9,212 nt of DNA, from assembly GCA_947624315.1 (NCBI GenBank), contig CANQJU010000031.1, forward strand, positions 1-9,212. Reading direction: 5' to 3'. Shown one piece after another: positions 1-6,636 of the stretch (positions are counted from its first letter, which is position 1; each line of letters opens with the position of its first letter). Under the pieces are notes generated by a model. The model was not told the DNA's origin and searched no databases. It saw only the letters and a list, made by a program, of their open reading frames with translations. Origin of the DNA: an uncultured Bacilli bacterium (lineage in GTDB: Bacteria; Bacillota_I; Bacilli_A; ML615J-28; CAG-698). The position numbers were made by a program, and so were the translations under genes.

Positions 1-621
1 GGAATTATTAGTTATCGCTCAATGAGTATTACTAAAAAAAGTGAAACTCATATGAATAAGAAAAACATTTCTGAAGATGGTACGATAAAAAACGAAAAAG
101 TATATTTAAAGGTTAAAGATAGCAATTTGTATAATGAGATTGCTTATATAACTTTAGAAAATGGTTTACAATTGACTATGAATTTTTGTCGTTTTGAAGG
201 AGAAATAAATGGAGAAGTTAAAACTTATTATACTTGGCAATATACTGAAAGTATTCGCATAAGTTTATATTATCCATTAATGATCGTTAATAATGCAAAT
301 GGTGAAAGAATGATTTTGATTGTTGCTTTACCTAATGCTGTTATTAATAAAATTGAACCGAGATATGATGTTGAAGGATTGATGAGTAAAGACGATTATT
401 TAGATTCAAGTTATTATACATATCCATATCCTGATTATGATGCTGAACAATCGGGAAGGGATTATGATAATAGTCAATCAGTAAAGAGTATTACTGATTA
501 TTACACTAATCATTTCCATGGTCATATGGAAAATGATGAGTTTGTTTATACATATTTAGGATATAAATTTAAAGTGGACTTTAATGCCACAACATTTACA
601 TTAACATATATCCCCGAATAA
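1..621 (+). CDS. Hypothetical protein, tyrosine-rich, probably 5'-truncated by the window
   Basis: I do not recognise this protein. The frame is open from base 1. The first ATG is at 22 (199 residues from there) but has no Shine-Dalgarno site before it, and neither does the next ATG at 52, so the true start probably lies upstream of the window. From the ATG at 22, residues 1-25 are polar and lysine-rich. Residues 28-110 look like alternating beta strands with aromatic residues. Residues 126-148 are strikingly rich in Tyr and Asp (SSYYTYPYPDYD), and a His cluster (NHFHGHMEN) follows near 163-171. No membrane segment, signal peptide or catalytic motif is visible in the part seen. It ends directly in an intrinsic terminator and is therefore transcriptionally separate from the cell-wall cluster downstream. 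The composition suggests a soluble or extracytoplasmic beta-rich protein, but that is only an impression. Confidence 0.7.
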   Translation, partial: GIISYRSMSITKKSETHMNKKNISEDGTIKNEKVYLKVKDSNLYNEIAYITLENGLQLTMNFCRFEGEINGEVKTYYTWQYTESIRISLYYPLMIVNNANGERMILIVALPNAVINKIEPRYDVEGLMSKDDYLDSSYYTYPYPDYDAEQSGRDYDNSQSVKSITDYYTNHFHGHMENDEFVYTYLGYKFKVDFNATTFTLTYIPE

Positions 622-647
622 AAGTGGTTTTTGCCACTTTTTTATTT
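620..647 (+). terminator. Intrinsic terminator after the hypothetical gene
   Basis: The arms AAAAGTGG (620-627) and CCACTTTT (634-641) form a perfect 8-bp stem around a TTTTTG loop, followed by more T residues. The hairpin overlaps the TAA stop at 619-621. The A-rich left arm means it could also work on the opposite strand. It isolates the upstream gene from ftsW. Confidence 0.85.
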
Positions 648-688
648 GTTTTAATCATAATAACTTTTACCTAACAATAAAATGTATT

Positions 689-693
689 GGTGA
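689..693 (+). promoter_or_regulatory. Ribosome binding site deciding the ftsW start
   Basis: GGTGA (GGTGAT if extended by one base) matches the right half of the full Shine-Dalgarno complement and lies 5 nt before the ATG at 699. Two earlier in-frame candidates, TTG at 687 and GTG at 690, overlap this site and have no SD of their own, so ATG 699 is the preferred start. Confidence 0.6.
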
Positions 694-698
694 TTGTA

Positions 699-1799
699 AT
701 GCCTAAGCGAAATGTTGATATGGTTTTATTAATAACAATTGTAGCATTATCCCTATTTGGTATTTTAATGGTATATAGTGCTAGTAATGTTATTGCCTTA
801 GAAAAATATAATGATAGTTTTTATTTTGTTAAAAGACAATTTGCTTTTTTAATTGTCGGTTATATTATTTTAATATTTATTTTAAGAATTAATTTTGAAA
901 AGCTTAAACGCTTTGCCTTTATCCTCTTTTTAATTTGCTTAGGTCTTTTAATATTAGTTTTAATTCCGGGAGTTGGAATTGTAAGAGGAGGAGCCAGAAG
1001 TTGGATTGGTGTTGGAAGTTTTTCTATTCAACCATCGGAATTTATGAAACTTGCAATAATTATTCTATTGTCTAAATTTTTGGCTAATCATTATCAAAGC
1101 CTTGTTAAAGCTAAAGTGTTTTTTTCTTTAGTCTTTTTTATCGCTTTTATTTTTTTGATTATTATGTTACAACCTGATTTTGGAACAGGTATGGTTTTGT
1201 TTTTGTCTTGTATAATTCTTTTATATGCGAGTGGAAGTTTAAATAAATATTATATTATTATTGGGGTTTGTGGAATAATAGGAATGGGAGTTTTAATATT
1301 GAGTGCTCCCTATAGATTGGAGAGAATAACTGCTTATTTAAATCCTTGGCAAGATCCTTTGGGAAGTGGTTTTCAGGGCATTCAATCGCTTTTTGCAATT
1401 ACTCCTGGTGGTTTATTTGGACATGGTTTTAATAATAGCATGCAAAAACATTTTTTCTTACCAGAACCTCAAAACGATTTTATATTTGCTATTATAATTG
1501 AAGAATTTGGTTTGATTGGTGGTGCAATTGTTTTAGGTGGATATTTCTTAATTATCTATAGAGGCATTAAAATAAGTATGTCAGTAGATGATATGTTTAT
1601 GAAATTCTTGAGCTTAGGGATTGTCATATCTTTATTTGTTCAAGTGTTTATTAATGTGGGAGTGGTAGTGGGATTGTTACCTGTAACGGGGATAACTTTA
1701 CCATTATTTAGCTATGGTGGATCATCTCTTTTATTAACAATGATAAGTTTAGCTTTGCTATTAAGCATTAGCCAATATCAAAATTATGATTATAGGTAG
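699..1799 (+). CDS. ftsW: Septal peptidoglycan glycosyltransferase FtsW (SEDS family)
   Basis: This is an integral membrane polymerase that joins lipid II units into glycan strands at the division septum, normally with a class B PBP. The 366-residue protein (from ATG 699) has about ten hydrophobic segments. SEDS motifs seen are QPSEF (111-115), QPDFG (158-162), RLERITAYLNPWQDP (206-220), LPEPQNDFIFA (254-264) and LPVTGITLPLFSYGGSS (327-343). The Asp of the NDF motif (about residue 260) is the conserved loop Asp needed for polymerase activity in the family. The NPWQDP segment and the murG-murB neighbours favour FtsW over RodA. A start at TTG 687 would add four residues but lacks an SD. The stop at 1797-1799 is 8 nt before murG, whose SD overlaps it, so the two are very likely co-transcribed. 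I found no convincing promoter in 648-698. Length is usual for the family. Confidence 0.93.
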   Translation: MPKRNVDMVLLITIVALSLFGILMVYSASNVIALEKYNDSFYFVKRQFAFLIVGYIILIFILRINFEKLKRFAFILFLICLGLLILVLIPGVGIVRGGARSWIGVGSFSIQPSEFMKLAIIILLSKFLANHYQSLVKAKVFFSLVFFIAFIFLIIMLQPDFGTGMVLFLSCIILLYASGSLNKYYIIIGVCGIIGMGVLILSAPYRLERITAYLNPWQDPLGSGFQGIQSLFAITPGGLFGHGFNNSMQKHFFLPEPQNDFIFAIIIEEFGLIGGAIVLGGYFLIIYRGIKISMSVDDMFMKFLSLGIVISLFVQVFINVGVVVGLLPVTGITLPLFSYGGSSLLLTMISLALLLSISQYQNYDYR

Positions 1800-1807
1800 G
1801 TGAAAAA

Positions 1808-2881
1808 ATGAAAGTTTTATTTGTTGGAGGAGGAACATTAGGACATATTTATCCATCTTTTCCAGTCATTCAAAAGTTAGTAGAAAATAAACATATCGTA
1901 TATTTTATTGGGGGAGCAAAGGAAAATGAAAAAGAAGTCCTCATAAAAAATAGTAATATTCACAAAGTGTTTTTTTTAAATGTTGAAGGATTGAAAAGAA
2001 AAGTTACCTTTAAAAATATTATTACATTAATAAAGTTTCTCAAAGCCAAAAAGGAATCTCGAAAAATACTAAAAGAAATTCATCCTGATATTGTTATTGG
2101 TATGGGAGGGTATGTTAGTGGACCAGTTTTATTAGAAGCCAAAAGGTTAAAAATTAAAACATTGATACATGAACAAAACAGTGTTTATGGATTAGTTAAT
2201 AAAGTTCTAAAGAAAAAAGTTGATGCGGTTTTATTAACATACGACATTGAAAAAGGTGAAAAGTACAAACTTGTTGGTAATCCGCGAACTAATGAAATAG
2301 CGGAAAAATATGGTAGTAAGGTAAATCTATTATGTAGTCAAAGAAAAATAATGGTTGTTGGTGGATCACTTGGAGCTAAAAAAATAAACGATTATTTTAT
2401 TAATAATAAAGAACTATTTTCTAAAAACAATATAGAAATTATCCTTATTACTGGGAAAAAGTATTACGAAGAAAATAGAGATTTAATAGGAAAAAGTCAT
2501 AATTCCTTTTTGAAAATCGTTCCCTTTTTAAATGATTTACCTCAAGAAATGCTTAATAATCGATTGATAATTTCTCGAAGTGGCGCTACAACAATGGCAG
2601 AAATTATGGGACTTAAAAAAATGGCTATTTTCATTCCTTCACCAAATGTTACTAATAATCATCAGTATAAAAATGCTAAATATTTTGAGGATAAAAAATG
2701 CTGTTTTATGGTTGAAGAAAAAGATATTGATGATAAATTATTTCCATTAATTGAAAGAATATTAAATGATAATAATATCGAAAAAGAGATAAAGAATAAT
2801 ATTGATAAAGCTGTTATTTTTTCTTCAACTGATAAATTTTATCAAGAAATAATGAGGGTTGTAAATGGAAGAAGTAATTGA
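1808..2881 (+). CDS. murG: UDP-GlcNAc:lipid I N-acetylglucosaminyltransferase MurG
   Basis: MurG transfers GlcNAc from UDP-GlcNAc to lipid I on the inner membrane face, making lipid II, the substrate of FtsW. The 357-residue GT-B enzyme has an N-terminal glycine loop GGGTLGH (7-13), a GMGGYVSGP motif (98-106) and HEQNS (121-125). The C-terminal domain carries GGSLGA (185-190) and the donor-binding region RSGATTMAE (257-265) with SPNVTNNHQ (278-286). The glycine loop is unusual: the family normally reads GGTGGH, and here the central Gly is Leu. Everything else looks intact, so I expect an active enzyme. SD AGGTGA (1798-1803) lies 4 nt before the ATG and overlaps the ftsW stop. The last 17 nt overlap murB, indicating translational coupling. 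Confidence 0.95.
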   Translation: MKVLFVGGGTLGHIYPSFPVIQKLVENKHIVYFIGGAKENEKEVLIKNSNIHKVFFLNVEGLKRKVTFKNIITLIKFLKAKKESRKILKEIHPDIVIGMGGYVSGPVLLEAKRLKIKTLIHEQNSVYGLVNKVLKKKVDAVLLTYDIEKGEKYKLVGNPRTNEIAEKYGSKVNLLCSQRKIMVVGGSLGAKKINDYFINNKELFSKNNIEIILITGKKYYEENRDLIGKSHNSFLKIVPFLNDLPQEMLNNRLIISRSGATTMAEIMGLKKMAIFIPSPNVTNNHQYKNAKYFEDKKCCFMVEEKDIDDKLFPLIERILNDNNIEKEIKNNIDKAVIFSSTDKFYQEIMRVVNGRSN

Positions 2882-3770
2882 ATATATTAGATATAATAAT
2901 TTGGGTTTTTTAGAAGAAAATAGGAGTTTTAAAGAAATAACAACTCTTAAAGTTGGAGGAAAAATTCGCTTAATATATTATCCAAATTCAATTGAAAATT
3001 TCCTTAAATTTTATAATTTTTATAAAAAATATACTTGGCCATTATTAGTTATTGGTAATGGAAGTAATATCTTAGCTAGTGATAATGAATACTATGGAGT
3101 AGTTGTTAGTTTTAAAAAGTTAAGTTGTTTGTTTTATCAAATAAATAAATCTTTTTATGTTTTTCCCCAATGTAAAGTTTCTTATTTTGCTAAAAAAATA
3201 ATTCCTTTAGGATTTTGTGATATTGAATATTTTGCTGGTATACCGGGAACAATTGGGGGATTAGTTGCTATGAATGCCGGTTGTTTTGGGAAAGAAATTG
3301 GTACATATGTTAAAGAGATTATTGCGCTTGATAAAACAGGAGAAATAAAAATATTTACTCATGATGAGTTAGATTTTTCTTATCGCCATAGTTTTATTCA
3401 AGATAATTTAATTGTTTTGGTTGTAAAGATGGAATTTCCTGAAAATAGTGATATTCAAAAAACTATTCAAAATTATCAATATCTTCAAAACAAAAGAAGA
3501 ATCGCACAACCGATTAATATGATTAGCGCTGGTTGTGCCTTTGCTAATCCTAAAGGGTATAAAGCATGGGAAGTAATTGATAAATTAGGATATCGGGGGA
3601 AAGTATGGGGAGGAGCTAAGGTTAGCGATAAGCATTGTAATTTTTTGGTTAATTGTGGTGGGGCAAAAGCTGATGATTTTTATCAATTAATTGCTAGTAT
3701 TAAAAGTGATGCCTTAAAGAAAATGCAAATTATTTTAAAAAATGAATTGATTTTAATAAATTTTCAATAA
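2865..3770 (+). CDS. murB: UDP-N-acetylenolpyruvoylglucosamine reductase MurB (type II)
   Basis: MurB uses FAD and NADPH to reduce UDP-GlcNAc-enolpyruvate to UDP-MurNAc in the cytoplasm. The 301-residue protein shows the FAD-binding motifs TTLKVGG (26-32), GNGSN (64-68) and IPGTIGG (126-132) followed by MNAG, then YRHS (173-176), SAGCAFANP (221-229) and a C-terminal NELILI segment whose Glu294 fits the catalytic Glu of the family. The proton-donor position, usually Ser in SAGS, is Cys224 here. The absence of the extra type I domain and the overall length fit the type II form typical of Bacillota. SD GAGGG (2854-2858) lies inside murG, 6 nt before the start, and the two genes overlap by 17 nt. 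No terminator is seen after it. In Bacillus the next genes would be divIB and others; here ftsZ follows. Confidence 0.94.
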   Translation: MEEVIEYIRYNNLGFLEENRSFKEITTLKVGGKIRLIYYPNSIENFLKFYNFYKKYTWPLLVIGNGSNILASDNEYYGVVVSFKKLSCLFYQINKSFYVFPQCKVSYFAKKIIPLGFCDIEYFAGIPGTIGGLVAMNAGCFGKEIGTYVKEIIALDKTGEIKIFTHDELDFSYRHSFIQDNLIVLVVKMEFPENSDIQKTIQNYQYLQNKRRIAQPINMISAGCAFANPKGYKAWEVIDKLGYRGKVWGGAKVSDKHCNFLVNCGGAKADDFYQLIASIKSDALKKMQIILKNELILINFQ

Positions 3771-3836
3771 AACCTCTTTTCTTTTTGAAAAAAAAGTGAT
3801 AAAATATATTGTATAAAAAAGTTAAAAATTTTATGC

Positions 3837-3864
3837 TTGTTTTTGAGTAATAATATGGTATAAT
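3837..3864 (+). promoter_or_regulatory. Sigma-A promoter of ftsZ with extended -10
   Basis: The -35 TTGTTT (3837-3842), a 16-bp spacer and a perfect -10 TATAAT (3859-3864) are preceded by TGG at 3856-3858, giving an extended TGnTATAAT element. Transcription would start near 3871, leaving a leader of about 33 nt that contains AAGGAGG. It gives ftsZ expression independent of the murB operon. Confidence 0.75.
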
Positions 3865-3903
3865 AATAGGGATTATGCTAGTCACTTTTTAAGGAGGAAG
3901 ATT

Positions 3904-5031
3904 ATGATGAATCAAGAAGCTTTTAATGAAAAACCAATTATAAAAGTAATCGGTGTAGGTGGCGGCGGTGGTAATGCTGTCAATAGAATGATTGAAAACG
4001 ATGTAAAAGGTGTTGAATTCATCGTAATCAATACTGATGCACAAGTTTTACGTTTAGCTAAGGCTGAAACACGTTTACAAATAGGTAAACAATTAACACG
4101 TGGATTGGGAGCAGGTGGAGATCCTGATATTGGATATAAGGCTGCTCAAGAAAGTGAAGAAGATATAAAAGAAATTCTTCAAGGCAGTGATATGGTCTTC
4201 ATTACTGCAGGTATGGGTGGAGGAACTGGTACTGGTGCTTCTCCAATTGTTGCTAAAGTAGCTAAAGAATTAGGTTGCTTAACAGTTGGTATTGTTACTA
4301 AACCATTCTCATTTGAAGGAAGACGTCGTCAAGAACAAGCTCGTAGAGGTTTAGCAATGCTTAAACCATTAGTTGATACTTTAATCGTTGTTCCAAACGA
4401 TAAGTTATTATCAATGATTGATAAAGATACTCCAATGTTAGAGTCATTCCGTGAAGTTGATAATGTTTTAAGACGTGGTGTTCAAGGAATTGCTGAAATC
4501 GTTACTGTTCCTGGATTAATTAATGTCGATTTTGCTGATGTTAAAAGCGTTATGAAAGACAAAGGTACAGCTTTAATGGGTATTGGTATTGCATCTGGTG
4601 AAAATCGTGCGGTTGAAGCTGCTCGTAAAGCTATTCGTAGCCCATTACTTGAAATTGATATTAATGGTGCAACTGATGCTATTGTATTTATTACTGGTGA
4701 TGTTGACATTGCTATGCAAGAAGTTGTTGATGTTATGAATGAAATTAGAAGTGCTTCAAATTCAGAAATTGATTTAGTATGTGGTACAGGATTCAATATG
4801 GATTTACAAGATGAATTGATTGTAACTGTTATTGCTACTGGATTTGATGCAACTATTAATAACAACAACCAAAGATATGTTGCTCCAAGTCCTAGTAATG
4901 AAGAAAACGAAGAAGAAAAAGCTGCAAAACCAGCAATCAACACTGGTAATGGATCTACTAGTGGCGAAAAAACACAAGTAGATAATAAAAACATTACTCT
5001 TCCTAGTTGGTTAAGCAATCGTTTTAAATAA
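3904..5031 (+). CDS. ftsZ: Cell division GTPase FtsZ
   Basis: FtsZ is the tubulin-like GTPase that forms the cytokinetic ring and directs septal wall synthesis. The 375-residue protein has the N-terminal nucleotide site GVGGGGGNAVNRM (17-29), the tubulin signature GGGTGTG (105-111), FEGRRR (137-142) and the T7 synergy loop NVDFADVKSVM (207-217), which supplies the catalytic Asp to the neighbouring subunit. A short Asn/Glu-rich linker (about 318-363) ends in the conserved C-terminal peptide LPSWLSNRFK, similar to the Bacillus LDIPTFLRNR-type tail that binds FtsA, SepF and other partners. AAGGAGG (3891-3897) lies 6 nt before the ATG at 3904 and 9 nt before a second ATG at 3907; either could serve. 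Codons look less AT-biased than in neighbouring genes, fitting high expression. It has its own promoter and terminator, so it appears monocistronic. No ftsA precedes it. Confidence 0.98.
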   Translation: MMNQEAFNEKPIIKVIGVGGGGGNAVNRMIENDVKGVEFIVINTDAQVLRLAKAETRLQIGKQLTRGLGAGGDPDIGYKAAQESEEDIKEILQGSDMVFITAGMGGGTGTGASPIVAKVAKELGCLTVGIVTKPFSFEGRRRQEQARRGLAMLKPLVDTLIVVPNDKLLSMIDKDTPMLESFREVDNVLRRGVQGIAEIVTVPGLINVDFADVKSVMKDKGTALMGIGIASGENRAVEAARKAIRSPLLEIDINGATDAIVFITGDVDIAMQEVVDVMNEIRSASNSEIDLVCGTGFNMDLQDELIVTVIATGFDATINNNNQRYVAPSPSNEENEEEKAAKPAINTGNGSTSGEKTQVDNKNITLPSWLSNRFK

Positions 5032-5041
5032 GAAAATAAAT

Positions 5042-5083
5042 AATGATATTTTGATTTTTCAAAATATCATTTTTTTTATTTTA
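5042..5083 (+). terminator. Strong intrinsic terminator of ftsZ
   Basis: AATGATATTTTG (5042-5053) and CAAAATATCATT (5060-5071) make a perfect 12-bp stem with an ATTTTT loop, followed by a T-rich tract. It separates ftsZ from the sporulation block. Confidence 0.92.
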
Positions 5084-5136
5084 TAAAAAATTATTATAAA
5101 ATGAATATTCTTTTTGTGACAAAATTTTTATATTAG

Positions 5137-5268
5137 GTTTTATATGTTGATATTATTTTCCTTTTTAACTTTTTTGTTAACTTTATTTTTCTTTTATCAA
5201 TTGAAAAAACCTTTAAAGATAAAATAAATATTTTAAGATTATCATTAGCTTCTATAATTGGAAGCTTA
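5137..5268 (+). other. spoIIGA: Upstream in-frame part of spoIIGA without a standard start codon
   Basis: Read in the spoIIGA frame, this segment encodes VLYVDIIFLFNFFVN at its start and continues without a stop into the ATG at 5269. It matches the usual SpoIIGA N-terminus (Bacillus subtilis, from memory, MKIYLDVIWLLNF), including the Y-x-D and L-x-N positions and the first membrane segments. No ATG, GTG or TTG occurs in this frame between the TAG at 5134-5136 and 5269. The only nearby ATG (5144, preceded by AGGT at 5135-5138) is in the +1 frame and reaches a stop at 5225-5227 after 27 codons. A one-base insertion just after that ATG would join the frames. A start-region mutation, an assembly error or recoding are all possible. 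Confidence 0.7.
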
Positions 5269-5850
5269 ATGGTAATTATAGGATTGTTTTATCAATTGGC
5301 TTTTAGAGTTTTTAAAATTATTGGAGGAATATTTATTGTTCTTATTGGTTTTAGAAGAATTACTTTTTCAAAATCAATTATTAAAATTTCAATGTTTTAC
5401 ACCGAAAATTTAGCTTTGGTTGGGATTTTAAGCTCCTTTAAAATAAATACAACTCTTTTCTTTTTGATGGCTTTAGTCGCAATTTTGATTTTGCTGTTTT
5501 TTGAACAATTTAAAAAATACTACATATTATTAGCAAACTCTAAATATAATGTTATTGTCACTCAAAAAAATAAGCAATACAAAATTAAAGCATTTTTTGA
5601 TACAGGTAATTCTGCCACTTCAAATGATGGTATTCCGATTATTTTTTTAGATAAAAAATACTTTAATGAATCATTTGAAAAATATCAATATGTTATGATT
5701 GAGACAGTATTAGGTAACAAAGAAGAAAAAGCTTATTCCGTTGATAAATTTGAAATATTATTTAATAAGAAAAAAATAGAAAAGAAAGTAATGATTATTT
5801 TTTCGGATATTGATCGCGATTGTTTATTAAACTGTACTTTAATGATATAG
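5269..5850 (+). CDS. spoIIGA: Sporulation sigma-E processing aspartic peptidase SpoIIGA (5' end disrupted)
   Basis: SpoIIGA is a mother-cell septal membrane protease that removes the pro-sequence of SigmaE after a forespore signal (SpoIIR in Bacillus). Given here from the first in-frame ATG, it has 193 residues: several membrane helices (about 1-80), then a cytoplasmic domain with the aspartic protease motif FFDTGNS (109-115; Asp111 is the presumed catalytic residue, equivalent to the DSGN motif of Bacillus). The C-terminal DRDCLLNCTLM resembles the family ending. Family proteins are about 300 residues. Adding the upstream in-frame segment gives about 237, so both the N-terminus and the distal domain are short. 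ATG 5269 falls inside a predicted helix and has no SD, so it is unlikely to be the native start. The stop overlaps the sigE SD. The position between ftsZ and sigE is the classic spoIIG arrangement. Confidence 0.82.
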   Translation: MVIIGLFYQLAFRVFKIIGGIFIVLIGFRRITFSKSIIKISMFYTENLALVGILSSFKINTTLFFLMALVAILILLFFEQFKKYYILLANSKYNVIVTQKNKQYKIKAFFDTGNSATSNDGIPIIFLDKKYFNESFEKYQYVMIETVLGNKEEKAYSVDKFEILFNKKKIEKKVMIIFSDIDRDCLLNCTLMI

Positions 5851-5854
5851 GAGG
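5849..5854 (+). promoter_or_regulatory. sigE ribosome binding site overlapping the spoIIGA stop
   Basis: AGGAGG starts inside the TAG stop of spoIIGA (5848-5850) and lies 7 nt before ATG 5862. It fixes the sigE start there rather than at the ATG at 5820, which lies inside spoIIGA and lacks an SD, and it implies coupled translation of the protease and its substrate. Confidence 0.85.
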
Positions 5855-5861
5855 AAAGAGG

Positions 5862-6566
5862 ATGTTTAAAAAAATATGGAATTTTATTTTAAAGTTATTT
5901 AGACCTAAAAAATGCTATTATATTAATAGTAGTAATGTTTTACCACCTCCTCTAGAGGCTGAAGAAGAAAAAGAATTGTTGCTTAAAACTCAAGAAGGAG
6001 ATATTGAAGCGCGAAATACTCTAATTGTTCACAATTTGCGTTTAGTTGTATATATTGCTAAAAAGTTCGAATCGACTAAAATTAATATTGAAGATTTAAT
6101 AAGTATTGGTTCTATAGGTTTAATTAAAGGTGTTCAAACATTTAAAATGGAAAAAAATATTAAACTCGCTACCTATGCGTCTCGCTGTATTGAAAATGAA
6201 ATATTAATGTATTTAAGAAAAACTCATCGCATTCGCCAAGAAGTATCACTAGATGAAGTCTTAACAATAGATAGTGAAGGAAATGAAATGATTTTAGCGG
6301 ATATATTATGTAGTGAAGATGATGAATGTTTAACAGCCATGACTAAAGAAGAAGATAATAAGAACTTATATCAGGCTTTAGCTAAACTAACTCCACGAGA
6401 GCAAGAAATTATTATTTTACGCTTTGGTTTATTTGATCATGAGGAGATGACTCAAAAGGAAGTAGCGGATATGCTAGGTATCTCACAATCATACATTTCT
6501 CGTTTAGAAAAGCGAATAATTGACAAAATGCGTCATGAAATTGAAGTGAAAGTAAAAGCCTCATAA
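5862..6566 (+). CDS. sigE: RNA polymerase sporulation sigma factor SigE (pro-form)
   Basis: SigmaE directs early mother-cell transcription after asymmetric division and is made as an inactive membrane-associated precursor cleaved by SpoIIGA. The 234-residue protein starts with a basic, amphipathic pro-sequence (MFKKIWNFILKLFRPKK) running into CYYINSSNVLPPPL. The YYI and LPPPL positions align with the processing region of Bacillus SigE, but the pro-sequence is only about 19 residues against roughly 27 there. Regions 2.1-2.4 span about 55-125 (NLRLVVYIAKKFE, INIEDLISIGSIGLIKG, IKLATYASRCIENEI). The region 4.2 helix-turn-helix is at about 197-218 (TQKEVADMLGISQSYISRLE). The start is fixed by AGGAGG at 5849-5854; a start at 5820 would add an unrelated 14 residues. 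It is probably co-transcribed with spoIIGA. No terminator separates it from sigG. Confidence 0.95.
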   Translation: MFKKIWNFILKLFRPKKCYYINSSNVLPPPLEAEEEKELLLKTQEGDIEARNTLIVHNLRLVVYIAKKFESTKINIEDLISIGSIGLIKGVQTFKMEKNIKLATYASRCIENEILMYLRKTHRIRQEVSLDEVLTIDSEGNEMILADILCSEDDECLTAMTKEEDNKNLYQALAKLTPREQEIIILRFGLFDHEEMTQKEVADMLGISQSYISRLEKRIIDKMRHEIEVKVKAS

Positions 6567-6584
6567 ACTAAAAAATTTAAAAAG

Positions 6585-6615
6585 TGCATAAAATTAATAA
6601 ATGTCTACCATTCTA
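6585..6615 (+). promoter_or_regulatory. SigmaF/SigmaG-type promoter of sigG
   Basis: TGCATA (6585-6590), an 18-bp spacer and CATTCTA (6609-6615) resemble the SigmaG consensus (roughly TGAATA and CATACTA) and the GYATA -35 of SigmaF. This fits sigG regulation in Bacillus, where SigmaF starts and SigmaG amplifies its transcription. The predicted start (about 6622) falls inside the ribosome binding site, leaving a leader of only about 15 nt. Assigned by eye. Confidence 0.5.
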
Positions 6616-6636
6616 TAAATAGGAGGTAGATAAGAT

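Noticed and set aside
3771..3800. T-rich then A-rich stretch after murB as a terminator
   Set aside because: CTTTTTGAAAAA-like pairing has no loop and no GC-containing stem, and is not followed by a T tract.
3785..3817. Second promoter upstream of ftsZ starting with TTGAAA at 3785
   Set aside because: No good -10 lies at 16-18 bp; TATATT and TATAAA nearby have spacers of 14 and 21 bp.
4482..5018. Long open frame on the minus strand inside ftsZ
   Set aside because: It is antisense to the conserved ftsZ coding sequence, has no ribosome binding site and gives a low-complexity Ser/Ile-rich product, as expected from a shadow frame.
5144..5227. Separate 27-residue hydrophobic ORF before spoIIGA
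   Set aside because: The alternative frame over the same bases encodes the SpoIIGA N-terminus, which explains the hydrophobic character; an independent small gene is less likely.
5820..5861. Earlier ATG for sigE at 5820
   Set aside because: It lies inside spoIIGA with no SD, and the added 14 residues do not fit the SigE pro-sequence, whereas ATG 5862 has AGGAGG 7 nt upstream.
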